From NCBI GenBank assembly GCA_021731215.1, contig JAKFXU010000355.1, positions 1 through 5,933 of the forward strand: DNA of 5,933 bases, written 5' to 3'. A program made the position numbers and the translations under genes. The DNA is from Rhodoferax sp. (GTDB taxonomy: Bacteria; Pseudomonadota; Gammaproteobacteria; Burkholderiales; Burkholderiaceae_C). Within the stretch, counting starts at the first letter, position 1. Every line of letters begins with the position of its first letter. Shown here one piece after another: positions 5,808 to 5,933 of this stretch. The notes below the pieces were generated by a model, which worked only from the letters and a program-made list of their open reading frames with translations, did no database searches and was not told the DNA's origin.

Positions 5808-5837
5808 GCTTTAATAATTGTCAGGTCAAGCATAGGT

Positions 5838-5845
5838 AGGGGAGA
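5838..5845 (+). promoter_or_regulatory. Ribosome binding site of hemH
   Basis: AGGGGAGA, 7 nt before ATG 5853. It lies outside the ISL3 element, so translation initiation of hemH is undisturbed by the insertion. No convincing promoter is visible in 5808-5837. Confidence 0.65.
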
Positions 5846-5852
5846 ATAACCC

Positions 5853-5933
5853 ATGTCTTTTTCTCCAGAACCCCCCTTTGAGCATGGGAAGCCGTCCAGC
5901 GCAGCCAGCGGCACCGCGGTGCTGTACTGCAAC
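5853..5933 (+). CDS. hemH: Ferrochelatase (HemH), N-terminal 27 residues only
   Basis: The frame starts MSFSPEPPFEHG and continues SGTAVLYCN to the window edge. That matches the start of betaproteobacterial ferrochelatases: MxFxPEPPxxHG, then the first beta strand TAVLLxNLGTP, of which TAVLYCN is visible. HemH inserts ferrous iron into protoporphyrin IX, the last step of protoheme synthesis, at the cytoplasmic side of the membrane. AGGGGAGA at 5838-5845 lies 7 nt before the ATG. The catalytic His and Glu lie beyond the window. In many Burkholderiales hemH lies near hrcA and the grpE-dnaK genes; none is visible here. The ISL3 element ends 45 bp before the start codon, leaving little native upstream sequence. 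The call rests on only 27 residues but the pattern is distinctive. Confidence 0.8.
   Translation, partial: MSFSPEPPFEHGKPSSAASGTAVLYCN

Noticed and set aside
1..5933. CRISPR array, tRNA or rRNA genes
   Set aside because: I saw no regularly spaced direct repeats, no tRNA T-arm/anticodon pattern and no rRNA-like sequence on either strand.

Overview
The window looks like chromosomal DNA from a Gram-negative bacterium, most likely a betaproteobacterium of the order Burkholderiales. The evidence is a compact operon of type IV pilus (T4P) minor pilins plus PilY1, a ferrochelatase (hemH) start with the MSFxPEPPxxHG opening I associate with that group, and moderately high GC. Assignment below order level would be a guess.

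Layout. Positions 1-3668, minus strand: a tightly packed six-gene T4P operon read right to left, pilE-like pilin, fimT/fimU-type pseudopilin, pilV, pilW, pilX, and the first 153 codons of a pilY1-like gene that runs off the left edge. Gaps are 7-nt overlapping to 37 nt, and most genes have good Shine-Dalgarno sites. Positions 3669-4078: no intact gene. A decayed IS256-family (Mutator) transposase remnant on the plus strand, with at least two frame changes, covers about 3790-4020. Positions 4079-4447, plus strand: a small exported protein that is little more than a CBM48/AMPK-type glycogen-binding domain behind a twin-arginine-like signal peptide. Positions 4481-5807: a complete ISL3-family insertion sequence with 28-bp imperfect terminal inverted repeats and an intact 407-codon transposase on the minus strand. 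Positions 5808-5933: a short leader and the first 27 codons of hemH on the plus strand, cut by the right edge.

How the genes work together. The five prepilin-like proteins are processed by the prepilin peptidase and, with PilY1, are expected to form the priming and tip complex of the pilus, which supports twitching, adhesion and DNA uptake. The CBM48 protein and HemH have no evident link to the pilus. Two generations of mobile DNA, one old and decayed and one intact, lie between the pilus operon and hemH, so this is a junction that has taken repeated insertions.

Most notable points: the PilY1 reading frame goes almost directly from its signal peptide to the region that normally follows the von Willebrand A domain, with a perfect 17-nt inverted repeat at the apparent junction; the IS256 remnant is hidden by frameshifts; the ISL3 transposase lacks the cysteines of its N-terminal zinc ribbon; and that element sits 45 bp upstream of hemH. 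I found no convincing evidence of a wholly new system.
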